A DNA stretch of 64,000 bases from Paeniroseomonas aquatica (GCF_030409335.1 NZ_JAUFPN010000153.1:124001-188000); one strand, 5' to 3'; positions 49,058-57,947 are shown, counted from the first letter of the stretch. A program made the numbers and translations. The notes: generated from the letters alone by a model not told the origin.

Positions 49058-50053
49058 ATGCGGGTTGGCGTGATCGGAGCCACGGGCGCGGTCGGCAAGG
49101 AATTGGTGGAGGTGCTGCACAAGCGGCGCTTCCCGGTCACCGAGCTGCGGCTTTTCGCCTCCACCCGCAGCGCCGGCACCCGGCAGAAAACGCCCTTCGG
49201 CGAGGTCACCATCGAGGAATACAGCCTCGAGGCGGCCCGGGGCCTGGACCTCGCCCTGCTCGCCGTCTCCGGCGAATTCGCCAAGGCGCATGCCCGGGCG
49301 CTGGCCGCGGCCGGCGTGGCGGTGGTGGACAACTCCTCCGCCCTCCGGCTCGAGGACGACGTCCCGCTGGTGGTGCCCGAGGTGAACGCCGGGGCGATCG
49401 GCACCGGCCGGCTCATCGCCAACCCCAATTGCACCACCGCCATCCTGGTGGTGGCACTCGAGCCGCTGCGCCAGGCCTTCGGCCTCAAGCGGGTCATCGT
49501 CTCCACCTACCAGGCCGCCAGCGGCGCCGGCGCCGAGGGCATGGCCGAGCTGGAGCGCGAGACGCGCCGGGTGCTGCTGGAAGGCGGCCCGGCCGGCCAC
49601 GAGGTCTTCGCCCATCCGCTCGCCTTCAACGTCATCCCGCAGATCGATAGCTTCCAGCCGAATGGCTACACCCGGGAGGAGATGAAGGTCGCCTGGGAGA
49701 GCCGGAAGATCATGGGCCTGCCCGACCTTCTCATCTCCTGCACCGCCGTCCGCATCCCGACCTTCCGGGTCCATGCCGAGGCGGTGACCATCGAGACCGA
49801 GCGGCCGGTCACGGCCGAGGCCGCCCGCGCCGTGCTGGCCAGGGCGGCCGGGGTGAAGCTGGTGGATGACCCCGCCGCGCAGCTCTACCCCATGCCGATC
49901 ACCGCGACCGGCCAGGACGAGGTCGAGGCCGGCCGCATCCGGGCGAACCCGGTCTTCGGCGATTGCGGCCTGGACTTCTTCCTCTGCGGCGACCAGCTGC
50001 TGAAGGGCGCGGCGCTGAATGCGGTGCAGATCGCGGAGCGGCTGAGGAAGTGA
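49058..50053 (+). CDS. asd: Aspartate-semialdehyde dehydrogenase
   Basis: 331 residues. It reduces aspartyl phosphate to the semialdehyde with NADPH, the branch point to lysine/diaminopimelate, threonine and methionine. The landmarks are [18 protein letters not shown] at the N-terminus, the catalytic cysteine in [12 protein letters not shown] near residue 126, [14 protein letters not shown] and [13 protein letters not shown] with the catalytic His. The ATG at 49058 starts the dinucleotide fold exactly. It is divergent from lysS with a 153-base gap, a pairing of lysine synthesis with lysine activation. A strong terminator overlaps its stop codon. Confidence 0.95.
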   Translation: MRVGVIGATGAVGKELVEVLHKRRFPVTELRLFASTRSAGTRQKTPFGEVTIEEYSLEAARGLDLALLAVSGEFAKAHARALAAAGVAVVDNSSALRLEDDVPLVVPEVNAGAIGTGRLIANPNCTTAILVVALEPLRQAFGLKRVIVSTYQAASGAGAEGMAELERETRRVLLEGGPAGHEVFAHPLAFNVIPQIDSFQPNGYTREEMKVAWESRKIMGLPDLLISCTAVRIPTFRVHAEAVTIETERPVTAEAARAVLARAAGVKLVDDPAAQLYPMPITATGQDEVEAGRIRANPVFGDCGLDFFLCGDQLLKGAALNAVQIAERLRK

Positions 50054-50105
50054 AGCAAGGTCGGGGAGGACAAGTATTCCTCCCCGACCTTGCTTCCTTT
50101 CTGTT
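50052..50105 (+). terminator. Strong Rho-independent terminator of asd
   Basis: A 19-bp perfect stem (50052-50070 with 50078-50096) surrounds the loop CAAGTAT and is followed by CTTTCTGTTCT. The left arm overlaps the asd stop codon. Confidence 0.9.
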
Positions 50106-50130
50106 CTCAAAGAAGAGAAACAGATGAGGG

Positions 50131-50154
50131 GCCGGGAGAATGCCTTCTCCCGGC
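50131..50154 (-). terminator. Terminator-like hairpin for the opposing amidohydrolase gene
   Basis: GCCGGGAGAA and TTCTCCCGGC form a 10-bp stem around TGCC. Read on the minus strand, the hairpin follows the amidohydrolase stop and leads into the T-rich CTGTTTCTCTTCTTT. The convergent genes thus have separate terminators. Confidence 0.7.
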
Positions 50155-50160
50155 CTGCCT

Positions 50161-51237
50161 TCACACCGCTATGTTCAGCAGCTTCGCGGCCGTCCCGCCC
50201 AGCACCGCGATCTTCTCCGCGTCGCTCAGCGACTCGCAGGCGAAGATGTGGTCCACCGGCTTCAGCGCCCAGGGGTAGGGATAGTCGCTGCCCAGCACGA
50301 TCTGCGAGGCGCCGACCTGCGCCTGCAGGTGCCGGATCGCCTCCGGCGTGAAGATCAGCGAATCGAACCACATCTGCTTCAGGTATTCGGTCGGCTTCTT
50401 CTTCAGGGTGATGGCCGGGTTGCAGCCCGCCGGGCTGACCGTGCAGGAATGGTCCGAGCGGTCGGCATAGGAGGGCAGGAAGCCGCCGCCATGGGCGGCC
50501 AGCAGCTTGAGGCCGGGGAAGCGGTCCAGCGTGCCCTCGAAGATCAGCTTCGAGAGGGCAATGGTCGTATCCAGCGGATTGCCGATGGTATTGCCCAGCC
50601 AGCCATTGCCGGCAAAGCGCTGATTCAACTGCGGCGTCCCGCCCGGATGGATGAAGAGCACCGCGCCCAATTCCTCGGCCTTGGCCCAGACCGGATGGAA
50701 TTTCGCATCCGAGAAATCGACGCCGGCGACATTGCCGCCGATCGCCGCGCCCTTCAGCCCCTGGTTTTTCATGGCCTTTTCCAGCTCGGCCACCGCCAGC
50801 TCGGGCGCCTGGAGGGTGAGGGAGGCGAAGCCGGCGAAGCGGTCGGGATGGGCGGCGCAGAGCTCGGCCATCTTCTCGTTGTTGATCTTCACGATCTGCG
50901 CGGCGAGGTCGCGGTCCCGGCCGTACCAGTAGGGATTGACCGAGAGCACCTCCATGTCGACCCGCTGCGCATCCATGGCGGCGAAGCGCTGGGCGACGTC
51001 GATCGGGGTCTCGTCCGCGCCGCGCACGCTGTTGAACAGCACCGAGCGGTCGTTGTTCAGCAACGGCAGCACGTCCAGGAAGACGCAATGGGCATGGGTA
51101 TCGATGGTCTTCACGGTCTTGCCGCCCACCGCGACCGCAGTGCGCCGGGTACCCTGGGCATGCGCGGCCTGCAGCATGCCGCAGCCGCAGAAGGCGACGC
51201 CGGCAGCGGCGCCGAGGAAATTCCTGCGTGATGTCAT
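50161..51237 (-). CDS. Tat-exported amidohydrolase (ACMSD/amidohydrolase-2 family)
   Basis: 358 residues. The N-terminus [18 protein letters not shown] is a classical twin-arginine signal, so the enzyme folds in the cytoplasm and acts in the periplasm. The TIM-barrel metal sites are [34 protein letters not shown] and [11 protein letters not shown], which place it in PF04909 with aminocarboxymuconate-semialdehyde decarboxylase-like enzymes. Substrates of this family are usually aromatic acids or lactones. Export of such an enzyme is uncommon and hints at an extracytoplasmic substrate. It is flanked by a dedicated terminator and has no operon partner. Confidence 0.88.
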   Translation of the reverse strand: MTSRRNFLGAAAGVAFCGCGMLQAAHAQGTRRTAVAVGGKTVKTIDTHAHCVFLDVLPLLNNDRSVLFNSVRGADETPIDVAQRFAAMDAQRVDMEVLSVNPYWYGRDRDLAAQIVKINNEKMAELCAAHPDRFAGFASLTLQAPELAVAELEKAMKNQGLKGAAIGGNVAGVDFSDAKFHPVWAKAEELGAVLFIHPGGTPQLNQRFAGNGWLGNTIGNPLDTTIALSKLIFEGTLDRFPGLKLLAAHGGGFLPSYADRSDHSCTVSPAGCNPAITLKKKPTEYLKQMWFDSLIFTPEAIRHLQAQVGASQIVLGSDYPYPWALKPVDHIFACESLSDAEKIAVLGGTAAKLLNIAV

Positions 51238-51427
51238 GAATCGATCCTCCAAGCTTCGCTCGCGCTGCTTTTTGTGCTGCAGCGTCTCTTGCATACCCGG
51301 CAGGCGAGGCTGGCGTGATTTACCGGTCCGCGCCAGCGGGATTCGATGCTGCGCTACGTCGATGGCCCCCGGCTAACCGGCCCGGCGCATCCGCGCTACA
51401 CTGGCCGCAACCTTGTCGGAGCCTTGC

Positions 51428-52408
51428 ATGACCGGCCTCCAGATCGTCCTGCTTGCCCTGATCCTGCTCGCCCTGGTCACCGCCGCGCGGGGCATCCGCA
51501 CCGTGCCGCAGGGCCAGGTCTGGACGGTGGAGCGCTTCGGCGCCTTCATCCGCCTGCTCCAGCCCGGGCTGAATTTCCTCATCCCCTTCGTCGATGCGGT
51601 CGGCCACAAGCTGAACGTGCAGGAGGTGGTGCTCGACATCCCCGAGCAGTCGGTCATCACCAAGGACAACGCGACGGTCGTGGTGGACGGCATCGTCTAC
51701 TACCGGGTCATGGACCCGGCCAAGGCGGCCTATCAGGTGCAGAACCTGCAGCAGGCGCTGAATGCCCTGGCGATGACCAACATCCGCGCCGTCATCGGCG
51801 AGATGGACCTCGATTCCACGCTTTCCTCCCGGGAGAGGATCAACTCCTCCCTCATGGCCATCCTGGACGGCGCGACCGATCCCTGGGGCGTGAAGGTCAG
51901 CCGGGTCGAGCTGCGCAAGGTCGAGCCGCCGGAGAACCTGATCCGCGCCATGAACCTGCAGATGACCGCCGAGCGCGAGCGCCGCGCCACGGTCATGCGG
52001 GCCGATGGCGACCGCGCCGCCGCCATCCAGCGGGCCGAGGGCGAGAAGCAGGCCCTGGTCCTGCAGGCCGAGGGCCGCCAGCAGGCCGCCATGCGCGACG
52101 CCGAGGCGCGCGAGCGGCTGGCCGAGGCCGAGGCCAAGGCGACCCACATGGTGGCCGAGGCGGCCGCCGGGGCCGGGGCCGATGCGCTCCGCTACTTCAT
52201 CGCCGACAAATACGTGAAGGCCTTCGAGGCCCTGGCCGCCAACCCCAGCAGCAAGCTGGTGGTGGTGCCGATGGAGGCCGCCGCGCTGGCCGGCGGCATC
52301 ACCCAGGCAATGGAGCTGCTGCGGCACAACGGCACCTCGCCACCCGCCCTGCCACCCGCCCCGCCGCCGGCGACGCCCCCGGTGAGCGGCCCATGGAACC
52401 GGGGCTGA
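51428..52408 (+). CDS. SPFH/band-7 membrane protease-associated protein (QmcA-like)
   Basis: 326 residues: one N-terminal membrane helix (IVLLALILLALVTAARGI), then the SPFH domain (RTVPQGQVWTVERFGAFIRLLQPGLNFLIPF, VVVDGIVYYRVMDPAKAAYQV), a long Ala/Glu/Arg-rich coiled coil (RADGDRAAAIQRAEGEKQAL) and a Pro-rich tail. Such proteins form large cage-like oligomers in membrane microdomains and act with NfeD-type partners. The partner gene follows with a 16-base overlap. The ATG at 51428 is preferred over the upstream TTG at 51413. Confidence 0.92.
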   Translation: MTGLQIVLLALILLALVTAARGIRTVPQGQVWTVERFGAFIRLLQPGLNFLIPFVDAVGHKLNVQEVVLDIPEQSVITKDNATVVVDGIVYYRVMDPAKAAYQVQNLQQALNALAMTNIRAVIGEMDLDSTLSSRERINSSLMAILDGATDPWGVKVSRVELRKVEPPENLIRAMNLQMTAERERRATVMRADGDRAAAIQRAEGEKQALVLQAEGRQQAAMRDAEARERLAEAEAKATHMVAEAAAGAGADALRYFIADKYVKAFEALAANPSSKLVVVPMEAAALAGGITQAMELLRHNGTSPPALPPAPPPATPPVSGPWNRG

Positions 52409-52830
52409 TCTGGGTCCTCGGCGGCCTGCTGCTGCTGGTCGCCGAGCTGGCGCTGCCGGGGATCTACCTGCTCTGGGTCGGCCTCGCCGCCATCGGCACC
52501 GGCCTGCTGCTGCTCGTCACCGTCCCCTCGCTCGAGATGGCGACGGCGCTGTTCCTGGCGCTGCTCGGGGGCGGGATCTGGCTCTCGCTGCGGCTGCGCC
52601 GCGGCCGGCGCCCCGCGCCGCAGCTGAATACGCCGGGGTCCGGCTTGGTCGGGCGCATGGGGCTGCTGCTGCCGCTCGGCGAGGCCTCCGCCGGCCCCGG
52701 CCTTCGGGTCCGCATCGGCGATTCCGAATGGCAGGCCCGGCTGCCGCGCGACCTGAAGGTCCCCGAGGTCGCCACCAGGGTCCGGGTCGAGGCGGTGGAC
52801 GGCACCACCCTGATCGTCCGCCCGGAGTAG
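52393..52830 (+). CDS. NfeD-like membrane protein
   Basis: 145 residues: three membrane helices (LIWVLGGLLLLVAELALPG, IYLLWVGLAAIGTGLLLLV, a third after it) followed by a C-terminal OB-fold (LVGRMGLLLPLGEA, RVRIGDSEWQARLP, VRVEAVDGTTLIVRP). This short NfeD class is the standard partner of SPFH proteins and lacks the serine-protease part of long NfeD proteins. Overlap with the band-7 gene shows co-translation. Confidence 0.92.
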   Translation: MEPGLIWVLGGLLLLVAELALPGIYLLWVGLAAIGTGLLLLVTVPSLEMATALFLALLGGGIWLSLRLRRGRRPAPQLNTPGSGLVGRMGLLLPLGEASAGPGLRVRIGDSEWQARLPRDLKVPEVATRVRVEAVDGTTLIVRPE

Positions 52831-52912
52831 CCCCGCCGGCCGGAGGCGCGCCCGGGGACGGTTACCCGGCGAGGCCTTGAACCGGCGCCCGGCACGGGCA
52901 ACATCCCACGCC

Positions 52913-53245
52913 ATGGACAGCTTTCGGCGCCCCGGTCCGCCTGACCGGGACCCGTCTCCCCCCGTGCTCGACATGACGGCAGACGGACAATTCCGCGACC
53001 CCCTGCCGCCGCGGCGGACATGGCTGGACCGTGCCCTGGCCCGGGTCGGCGGTGCGGCGCTGCTGGTCACCCTGGCCGCGGCCGGGCTGGTGGTGGTGGC
53101 GCTGGCCATCCTCTTCGTCGGCCTGCTGCTGCCGGTGGTCATCGGCGCCGGGCTGATCGCCTTCGCCTCGCTCTGGTGGCGGTTGCGGCGGCTGCGCCGG
53201 GCCGGGGGCGGCAATCCCGTTCCCTTCGTCATCCTCCGCCGCTGA
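52913..53245 (+). CDS. Small two-span membrane protein, unknown
   Basis: 110 residues: a Pro/Asp-rich N-terminus, two adjacent hydrophobic segments (GGAALLVTLAAAGLVVVALA and LLLPVVIGAGLIAFASLWW) and a basic end (RLRRLRRAGGG). The positive-inside rule places both ends in the cytoplasm. No family recognised. It lies between the NfeD gene and two further membrane protein genes on the same strand, with short gaps. Confidence 0.6.
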   Translation: MDSFRRPGPPDRDPSPPVLDMTADGQFRDPLPPRRTWLDRALARVGGAALLVTLAAAGLVVVALAILFVGLLLPVVIGAGLIAFASLWWRLRRLRRAGGGNPVPFVILRR

Positions 53246-53258
53246 CGCCGGCCGGCCC

Positions 53259-53606
53259 ATGCCGGAGCCGCATCCGGGTTTTTCCGTCGATCCGCGGCGG
53301 CTCTACGATGTCGCCGACGACGGCACCCCCCGCACGGACACCGCCGTGCCGGCGGCTTGGCTCGGGCCGCGGCACCGGCGACTGCTGGCCTGGGCCGGTG
53401 CGGGTGCCGTGGCGACGGGTGGCCTGGCCGGGCTGACCGTATTCTGCTTCGTCCTCGGCGCCCGCTTCTGGGCGGCGATCTTCGCCCTGGGAACGCTGGC
53501 GGCCGCGCCCCTGCTGGTGGTCGGCCCCTGGCTCGACTGGTGGCGGCACAAGCGGCCCCTGCGCCGCCGCCACCGCAGCCGCAGCCCGGATTTCCCGGCC
53601 GGCTGA
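53259..53606 (+). CDS. Small two-span membrane protein, unknown
   Basis: 115 residues with two central hydrophobic stretches (LLAWAGAGAVATGGLAGLTV, FWAAIFALGTLAAAPLLVVG), then a Trp- and Arg-rich C-terminus (WLDWWRHKRPLRRRHRSR). It starts 13 bases after the previous small membrane gene and is likely in the same transcript. No known domain is seen. Confidence 0.55.
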   Translation: MPEPHPGFSVDPRRLYDVADDGTPRTDTAVPAAWLGPRHRRLLAWAGAGAVATGGLAGLTVFCFVLGARFWAAIFALGTLAAAPLLVVGPWLDWWRHKRPLRRRHRSRSPDFPAG

Positions 53607-53675
53607 CCGGCCCGCCCGGCAACCCCGCGCGGCAAGACGGTGCAGCATCGTTCCGAAATCTGGTAGTCTCGCCCC

Positions 53676-54260
53676 ATGTCGGCGACCCACCCTTTCTGGC
53701 GCCCCGCCCTCGCGGGCGGGCTCGCCTTCGGCCTGGCCTTCCTCGGCCATGCCCTGGTCGCCGCGGGCCTGGGCTGGGGCCTGCGCCAGGCCGGCCCGGG
53801 CAGCCTGGCCTGGCTGGTCCTGGTCCCGCCGGTCGTGGCCGAGCTGGGCAAGCTGCTCATGCTGCGACTCGCCGGCGGCGTCCCGGCCTGGCCCCTGCTG
53901 GGGACGGTCTTCGGCCTGTGCGACGCGGCGCTGCTTCTGTCGCAGCCGGGGCCCGCGCTGGCGACGGCGGCCGGGACGATCCTGCTGCATGGCGCCCTGG
54001 GCGGGCTGGCCGCGGCCGTCGCGCGGCGGCGGGGCCTCGCCGCCGGCGCCCTGCTGGCGCTGCTGGCCCATGTCCTGGCCAGCCTCGCCCTCATCCTGGC
54101 CACGGTGGCCCTGGCCCGCCATCAGGGTATCCCGCCGGCCACCGCCGCCGGCATGGCCGGGCTGGTCCTCGCCCTGCTGCTGGCCCTGGCCGCCCGGAGC
54201 TATTCGGCCGCCACCGCCAGGGAGGCCGAAAGCCCGAAGGCCTCGGCCAGCAGCCGGTAG
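53676..54260 (+). CDS. Multi-span membrane protein, distantly PrsW-like
   Basis: 194 residues, about six hydrophobic helices. Two membrane-embedded motifs, VVAELGKLLMLR and GTVFGLCDAALLL, followed by ILLHGALGGLAAAVARRR, resemble the E-xx-K, FGxxEA and H pattern of PrsW/CPBP-type intramembrane proteases, but one acidic position differs (D for E). The protease assignment is therefore only a possibility. Its 3' end overlaps the convergent LLM oxidoreductase gene by 61 bases. Confidence 0.6.
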   Translation: MSATHPFWRPALAGGLAFGLAFLGHALVAAGLGWGLRQAGPGSLAWLVLVPPVVAELGKLLMLRLAGGVPAWPLLGTVFGLCDAALLLSQPGPALATAAGTILLHGALGGLAAAVARRRGLAAGALLALLAHVLASLALILATVALARHQGIPPATAAGMAGLVLALLLALAARSYSAATAREAESPKASASSR

Positions 54261-55240
54261 CTGCGCTGCCGCGCCGCCGGATCATGGCAGGGGCTGAGGA
54301 TCGCCACCTCCTGCGCCCCATGCGCCGCGGCCAGCGCTTCGAGCCGGGCCTTCACCTGTTCCGGCGCGCCGACGATCGCCTTGGCGCGGATGCCGTCGAG
54401 ATGGCCCCGTTCCGCCGCCGTATAGGGATAGGCCTCGGCCTCCGCCACGCTCGGCAGCGGCGGGAAGCGCCCGCTGTCGCGGAACAGCCGCCAGAGCTCG
54501 CGCGACTTGTAGAGCCGCCAGGCCTCCGCCTCGGTATCCGCCGTCAGGGCGAAGACGCCGAGGGCGCAATGCGGTGCCGCGAGCCGCCCGGGCACGCCCG
54601 GCTGCGGCCGGAAGCCCTCCCGGTAGAGCGCCGTCACCTGCTCCGAGCCACGGTCCGAGATGAAATGCGCGAAGCAATAGGGCAGGCCGAAATAGGCCGC
54701 GACCTGGGCGCCGAAATCGCTGGAGCCGAGGATCCAGACCTCCGGCCGGGTCGGCACCGCCGGCATGGCGGCGACCGCCTTGAAGGGGTGGTTGTCCGGC
54801 AGACCGTCGCCGAGCCAGCCCAGCACCTCCTGCACCTGCTGCGGGAAGCGGTCGGCGGCCTCATTGGCATTGGGGTTCAGGGCGAAGGCGGTGCGGCCGT
54901 CGCTGCCCGGCGCCCGGCCCAGCCCGAGGTCGATCCGCCCCGGCGCGATCGCCTCCGCCACCTTGAACTGCTCGGCCACCTTCAGGGAGGCATAATGCGG
55001 CAGCATCACCCCCGCGGTGCCGACCCGGATGCGCCGCGTCGTCGCGGCGATGGCCGCGACCAGCATCTCCGGCGCCGAGCCGGCATGGGACTGGCTGTTG
55101 TGGTGCTCCGCCAGCCAGTAGCGGCCGTAGCCCCATTGGTCCGCCAGCCTCGCCAGCGCCAGGGTTTCGCGGATCGCCTCGTCGGCACCGCGGCCGGAGG
55201 CGATGGTGGATTGGTCGAGGATGCCGAGGCTGATGGTCAT
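54200..55240 (-). CDS. LLM-class flavin-dependent oxidoreductase
   Basis: 346 residues of the luciferase-like alkane/alkene group related to E. coli YhbW: LGILDQSTIASGRG at the N-terminus, LADQWGYGRYWLAEHHNSQS, VGTAGVMLPHYASLKVAEQF, GRIDLGLGRAPGSDG and WILGSSDFGAQVAAYFGLPY. It uses reduced FMN from a separate reductase to oxygenate an unidentified substrate. The start ATG at 55240 begins the first strand of the barrel. It is alone on its strand, 37 bases from the VapC-like gene. Confidence 0.92.
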   Translation of the reverse strand: MTISLGILDQSTIASGRGADEAIRETLALARLADQWGYGRYWLAEHHNSQSHAGSAPEMLVAAIAATTRRIRVGTAGVMLPHYASLKVAEQFKVAEAIAPGRIDLGLGRAPGSDGRTAFALNPNANEAADRFPQQVQEVLGWLGDGLPDNHPFKAVAAMPAVPTRPEVWILGSSDFGAQVAAYFGLPYCFAHFISDRGSEQVTALYREGFRPQPGVPGRLAAPHCALGVFALTADTEAEAWRLYKSRELWRLFRDSGRFPPLPSVAEAEAYPYTAAERGHLDGIRAKAIVGAPEQVKARLEALAAAHGAQEVAILSPCHDPAARQRSYRLLAEAFGLSASLAVAAE

Positions 55241-55277
55241 TCGACCAATCTAGCCCCGCGGCCCGCCGGTGGAAGGG

Positions 55278-55673
55278 CTAAACCGCCTGGATCGGCAGGC
55301 CGAGCGGCGCCGCCATCAGGCTGAAATCCCGGTCCCGGTGCAGCAGCGGCACCGCATGCACGATGCACCAGGTAGCGATCAGCATATCGGCCGAGTTGCG
55401 CGGGGTGATCCCCAGCCCGCGCAACCGTCGGTAATGCCCCGCCGCCCGCACCGCCAGCGCCTCGTCCAGCATCGGCACGATGCCGAAGGCCCTGAGCCAG
55501 CCCTCCACCGCCTGCGCCCGGCTATCCGAGGACGTGCCCTGCAACACCTCCAGCAGCACGATATCGCCGATGACGATGGGCTCTCGGCCCGCCAGCCGCA
55601 TGAATTCCCGCACCGCCGGATTGTCCTCCCGCCGCAGCACATCGATCAGCACGCTGGTATCGACCGCGATCAG
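55278..55673 (-). CDS. vapC: VapC-type PIN-domain ribonuclease toxin
   Basis: 131 residues. The PIN acidic residues are in IAVDTSVLIDVLRRE, VLLEVLQG, RNSADMLIATWCIV and LHRDRDFSLM. VapC toxins cut tRNA or rRNA in the translation machinery. The start is unusual. The only codon that includes the first catalytic Asp and stays within the open frame is CTG at 55673, which overlaps the antitoxin stop as CTGA. The next candidate, GTG at 55652, would omit that Asp. A non-standard coupled start would keep toxin levels low. Confidence 0.82.
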   Translation of the reverse strand: MIAVDTSVLIDVLRREDNPAVREFMRLAGREPIVIGDIVLLEVLQGTSSDSRAQAVEGWLRAFGIVPMLDEALAVRAAGHYRRLRGLGITPRNSADMLIATWCIVHAVPLLHRDRDFSLMAAPLGLPIQAV

Positions 55674-55885
55674 CGGAGCGGCGCCTGCTCCTCATGGAGG
55701 CCCGGCCGGGCATCGAGGCCCCAATCCGGGTCGCCGCCCCACATCGCCTGCGCCGCCTCCCGCTGCCGGGCGAGGCGGACGACGAGGCGCAGCCCTTCCT
55801 CGACGGCCGCCTTCTTGGTGGGATGACCGCCCCGCCGCATCGCTTCCGCGATCAGCCCGTCGTCGATCTCAATATTCGTCCTCAT
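55670..55885 (-). CDS. vapB: VapB-type antitoxin
   Basis: 71 residues. The N-terminus RTNIEIDDGLIAEAMRRGGH with PTKKAAVEEGLRLVVRLARQ is the ribbon-helix-helix DNA-binding part of the VapB/DUF2191 family. The C-terminal MWGGDPDWGLDARPGL segment would wrap the toxin. As usual it precedes the toxin gene and would repress the operon. The ATG at 55885 follows AGGG at short spacing. The overlap with the toxin is four bases. Confidence 0.87.
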   Translation of the reverse strand: MRTNIEIDDGLIAEAMRRGGHPTKKAAVEEGLRLVVRLARQREAAQAMWGGDPDWGLDARPGLHEEQAPLR

Positions 55886-55925
55886 GCCCTGATGTGTACC
55901 ATGCTGCCAATCGGTGCACAACAAC

Positions 55926-57221
55926 TCAATACGTAACCCGACCGAACAGCGCCGTCAGCAGGGCGAACAGCGCCCCGCCGACCAGGAAGCCGACCAGGGT
56001 CCCGTTCATCCGCACGTATTGCAGGTCGCGCCCGACCCGCAGCTCGATCTTCTCGGTGACCTGCCGGGTGTCCCAGCCCGCCACGACCTGGGCGATGAAG
56101 CCGGAGAGCTGCAGCCGGGCCGCCGGCAGCATGGTGGCCAGCAGGCCTTCCACGGCGTGGTTCAGCTTCGCCCGGGCGGCCGGGTCCTGCTGCAGCAGGC
56201 TGCCGGCATTGGCGAAGGCGTTCTCCAGAAGTGCCACGGTGCGGCCCTGCGGATTGGCCGCATCCGCCACCAGCGCCGCCTTCAGCCGGCCCCAGATATC
56301 GTCGATCCAGGCCGCCACGGTCGGGTGGCTCACCGCCTGGCGCAGCGCCCGGCCGACCGCGGCCGCGCGCTCGGGGTCGTTCTCCAGCCGGTCGATCTCC
56401 TCCCGCACCCAGACCTCGAAGGCGGCCCGGAGGTCGCTGTCGGAGGGCTCCATCTTCGCCAGCTCGGCATTCACCGTCGACAGGATCCGCCGCGCCACCG
56501 CCGCCCCGGCCAGCCAGCCGACCAGCGCCCCGCCCTCGGCCCGGACCCGGGACTCGATCGCGGTGCGGAGCTGTTCCTCCTTGCTGCCGAGGATCACCCG
56601 CAACTGGGCGATGGCGAGGTCGAAGACCTCATGGTGCTTGCCGCCGGCGACCAGCGCCCGCAGCGCCCGGGCCAGGATGCGCGCGCCGCCGGGGCCGCCG
56701 GCCATGCGCGGCAGCAGCTTGCCCAGCAGCCGCTTCGCCCTGCCGTCCTCCAGGCTTTCGAGCAGCCGCGGCAGGGTGGCCGCCATGGCCTCGGCGGCCG
56801 GGCGGGCGGCGGCCGGGTCGGCCATGACGCTGCGGAAGATGCCGGCGAGGTCGAGCCGCCCCAGCACCCGGCGCACCTCGGCCTCGGTGAAGACATGGTT
56901 GGCGACGAAGCGGCCGAGCCCCTGGCCCAGCCGTTCCTTCTGCCGCGGGATGATCGCGGTATGCGGGATCGGCAGGCCGAGCGGGTGGCGGAACAGCGCC
57001 GTCACTGCGAACCAGTCGGCGATGCCGCCGACCACCCCGGCCTTGGCCGAGGCCTGCAGCAGGTTCAGCCAGTACTCCGGCAGGGTGCCGGGCGGGATGG
57101 CGTAGGAGCCGAACAGCAGCGCCGCCATCGCCACCAGCAGGCCGGTGGCGACGGCACGATGACGGGCGAGGGCGCGGCGGAGCGGCGCCTCGGGGTCAGG
57201 AAGCGTGGCGGGTGGGATCAT
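55926..57221 (-). CDS. DUF445 family membrane protein
   Basis: 431 residues. One membrane helix near the N-terminus (ATGLLVAMAALLFGSYAI), the family signature KAGVVGGIADWFAVTALFRHPLGLPIPHTAIIP, a long helical soluble region, and a C-terminal membrane helix (NGTLVGFLVGGALFALLTAL) make up a typical DUF445/YjiN-like protein. Its role is unknown; the topology resembles a membrane tether with a large periplasmic or cytoplasmic coiled region. The ATG at 57221 is preferred to the TTG three codons upstream. Confidence 0.9.
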   Translation of the reverse strand: MIPPATLPDPEAPLRRALARHRAVATGLLVAMAALLFGSYAIPPGTLPEYWLNLLQASAKAGVVGGIADWFAVTALFRHPLGLPIPHTAIIPRQKERLGQGLGRFVANHVFTEAEVRRVLGRLDLAGIFRSVMADPAAARPAAEAMAATLPRLLESLEDGRAKRLLGKLLPRMAGGPGGARILARALRALVAGGKHHEVFDLAIAQLRVILGSKEEQLRTAIESRVRAEGGALVGWLAGAAVARRILSTVNAELAKMEPSDSDLRAAFEVWVREEIDRLENDPERAAAVGRALRQAVSHPTVAAWIDDIWGRLKAALVADAANPQGRTVALLENAFANAGSLLQQDPAARAKLNHAVEGLLATMLPAARLQLSGFIAQVVAGWDTRQVTEKIELRVGRDLQYVRMNGTLVGFLVGGALFALLTALFGRVTY

Positions 57222-57269
57222 GCGAACCAAAAGCTGGGCTGCGCCACGGCCGGCCGGAAGGGGATGGGG

Positions 57270-57803
57270 CTACTTCGCCGCCTTCGCCCGCTCGATCGCC
57301 TCCATGATCAGCGTCTTGGCTTCCGCCGCATCGCCCCAGCCGGCGATCTTCACCCACTTGCCGGGCTCGAGGTCCTTGTAGTGCTCGAAGAAGTGCCTGA
57401 TCTGGTCGAGGGTGATCTGCGGCAGGTCGGTGTAGTTGAAGACCTTCTCGTAGCGCTTGGTCAGCTTCGGCGAGGGCACGGCGATGATCTTCTCGTCGAT
57501 GCCGCCGTCGTCCTCCATCTTGAGCACGCCGACGGGGCGGACATTGATGACCGCGCCGGGGACGATCGGCCGGGTATTGGCGATCAGCACGTCGATCGGG
57601 TCGCCGTCGTCGCTCAGCGTATGCGGGACGAAGCCGTAATTCCCGGGGTAGCGCATCGGCGTGTAGAGGAAGCGGTCGACCACCAGGGTCCCGGCCTCCT
57701 TGTCCATCTCGTACTTGATCGGCTCGCCGCCGATCGCGACCTCCACCACCACATTGACGTCCTCGGGCGGGTTCTTGCCGATGGCGATGGCGTCGAGACG
57801 CAT
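57270..57803 (-). CDS. ppa: Inorganic pyrophosphatase
   Basis: 177 residues, the standard size of the soluble family I enzyme that hydrolyses pyrophosphate and drives biosynthesis. The active-site signature is DGDPIDVLI; further conserved parts are [36 protein letters not shown] and [14 protein letters not shown]. The ATG at 57803 has GGAG nine bases upstream. The open frame continues further upstream but the extra residues are not part of the family. It lies 177 bases after the CoxL-like gene, separated from it by two hairpins. Confidence 0.95.
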   Translation of the reverse strand: MRLDAIAIGKNPPEDVNVVVEVAIGGEPIKYEMDKEAGTLVVDRFLYTPMRYPGNYGFVPHTLSDDGDPIDVLIANTRPIVPGAVINVRPVGVLKMEDDGGIDEKIIAVPSPKLTKRYEKVFNYTDLPQITLDQIRHFFEHYKDLEPGKWVKIAGWGDAAEAKTLIMEAIERAKAAK

Positions 57804-57867
57804 GTACTCAATCTCCGATGGAGCGTGGCTGCCCGGGGGCTTCGCAACCGCAGGCGCAACCGACGCG

Positions 57868-57909
57868 AAAAAACCAGGAACGGGGGCTGGCACCCTGCGC
57901 CAGCCCCCG
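57868..57909 (-). terminator. Rho-independent terminator between the CoxL-like gene and ppa
   Basis: Stem 57881-57891 with 57899-57909 (11 bp, CGGGGGCTGGC-type) around ACCCTGC. On the minus strand it is followed by TTCCTGGTTTTTT. Together with a hairpin at 57948-57973 next to the CoxL-like stop it ends transcription before ppa. Confidence 0.7.
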
Positions 57910-57947
57910 CTCCTTAGCCCAGTAGCCTTTCCTTAGCATTGACAATC

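Noticed and set aside
47333-51088. A 1251-codon open frame on the minus strand, which would make a giant protein including lysyl-tRNA synthetase
   Set aside because: Only the part up to 48904 is LysRS. The upstream part is antisense to asd and in another frame of the amidohydrolase gene, and its translation is a low-complexity Gly/Arg/Asp string typical of GC-rich shadow frames.
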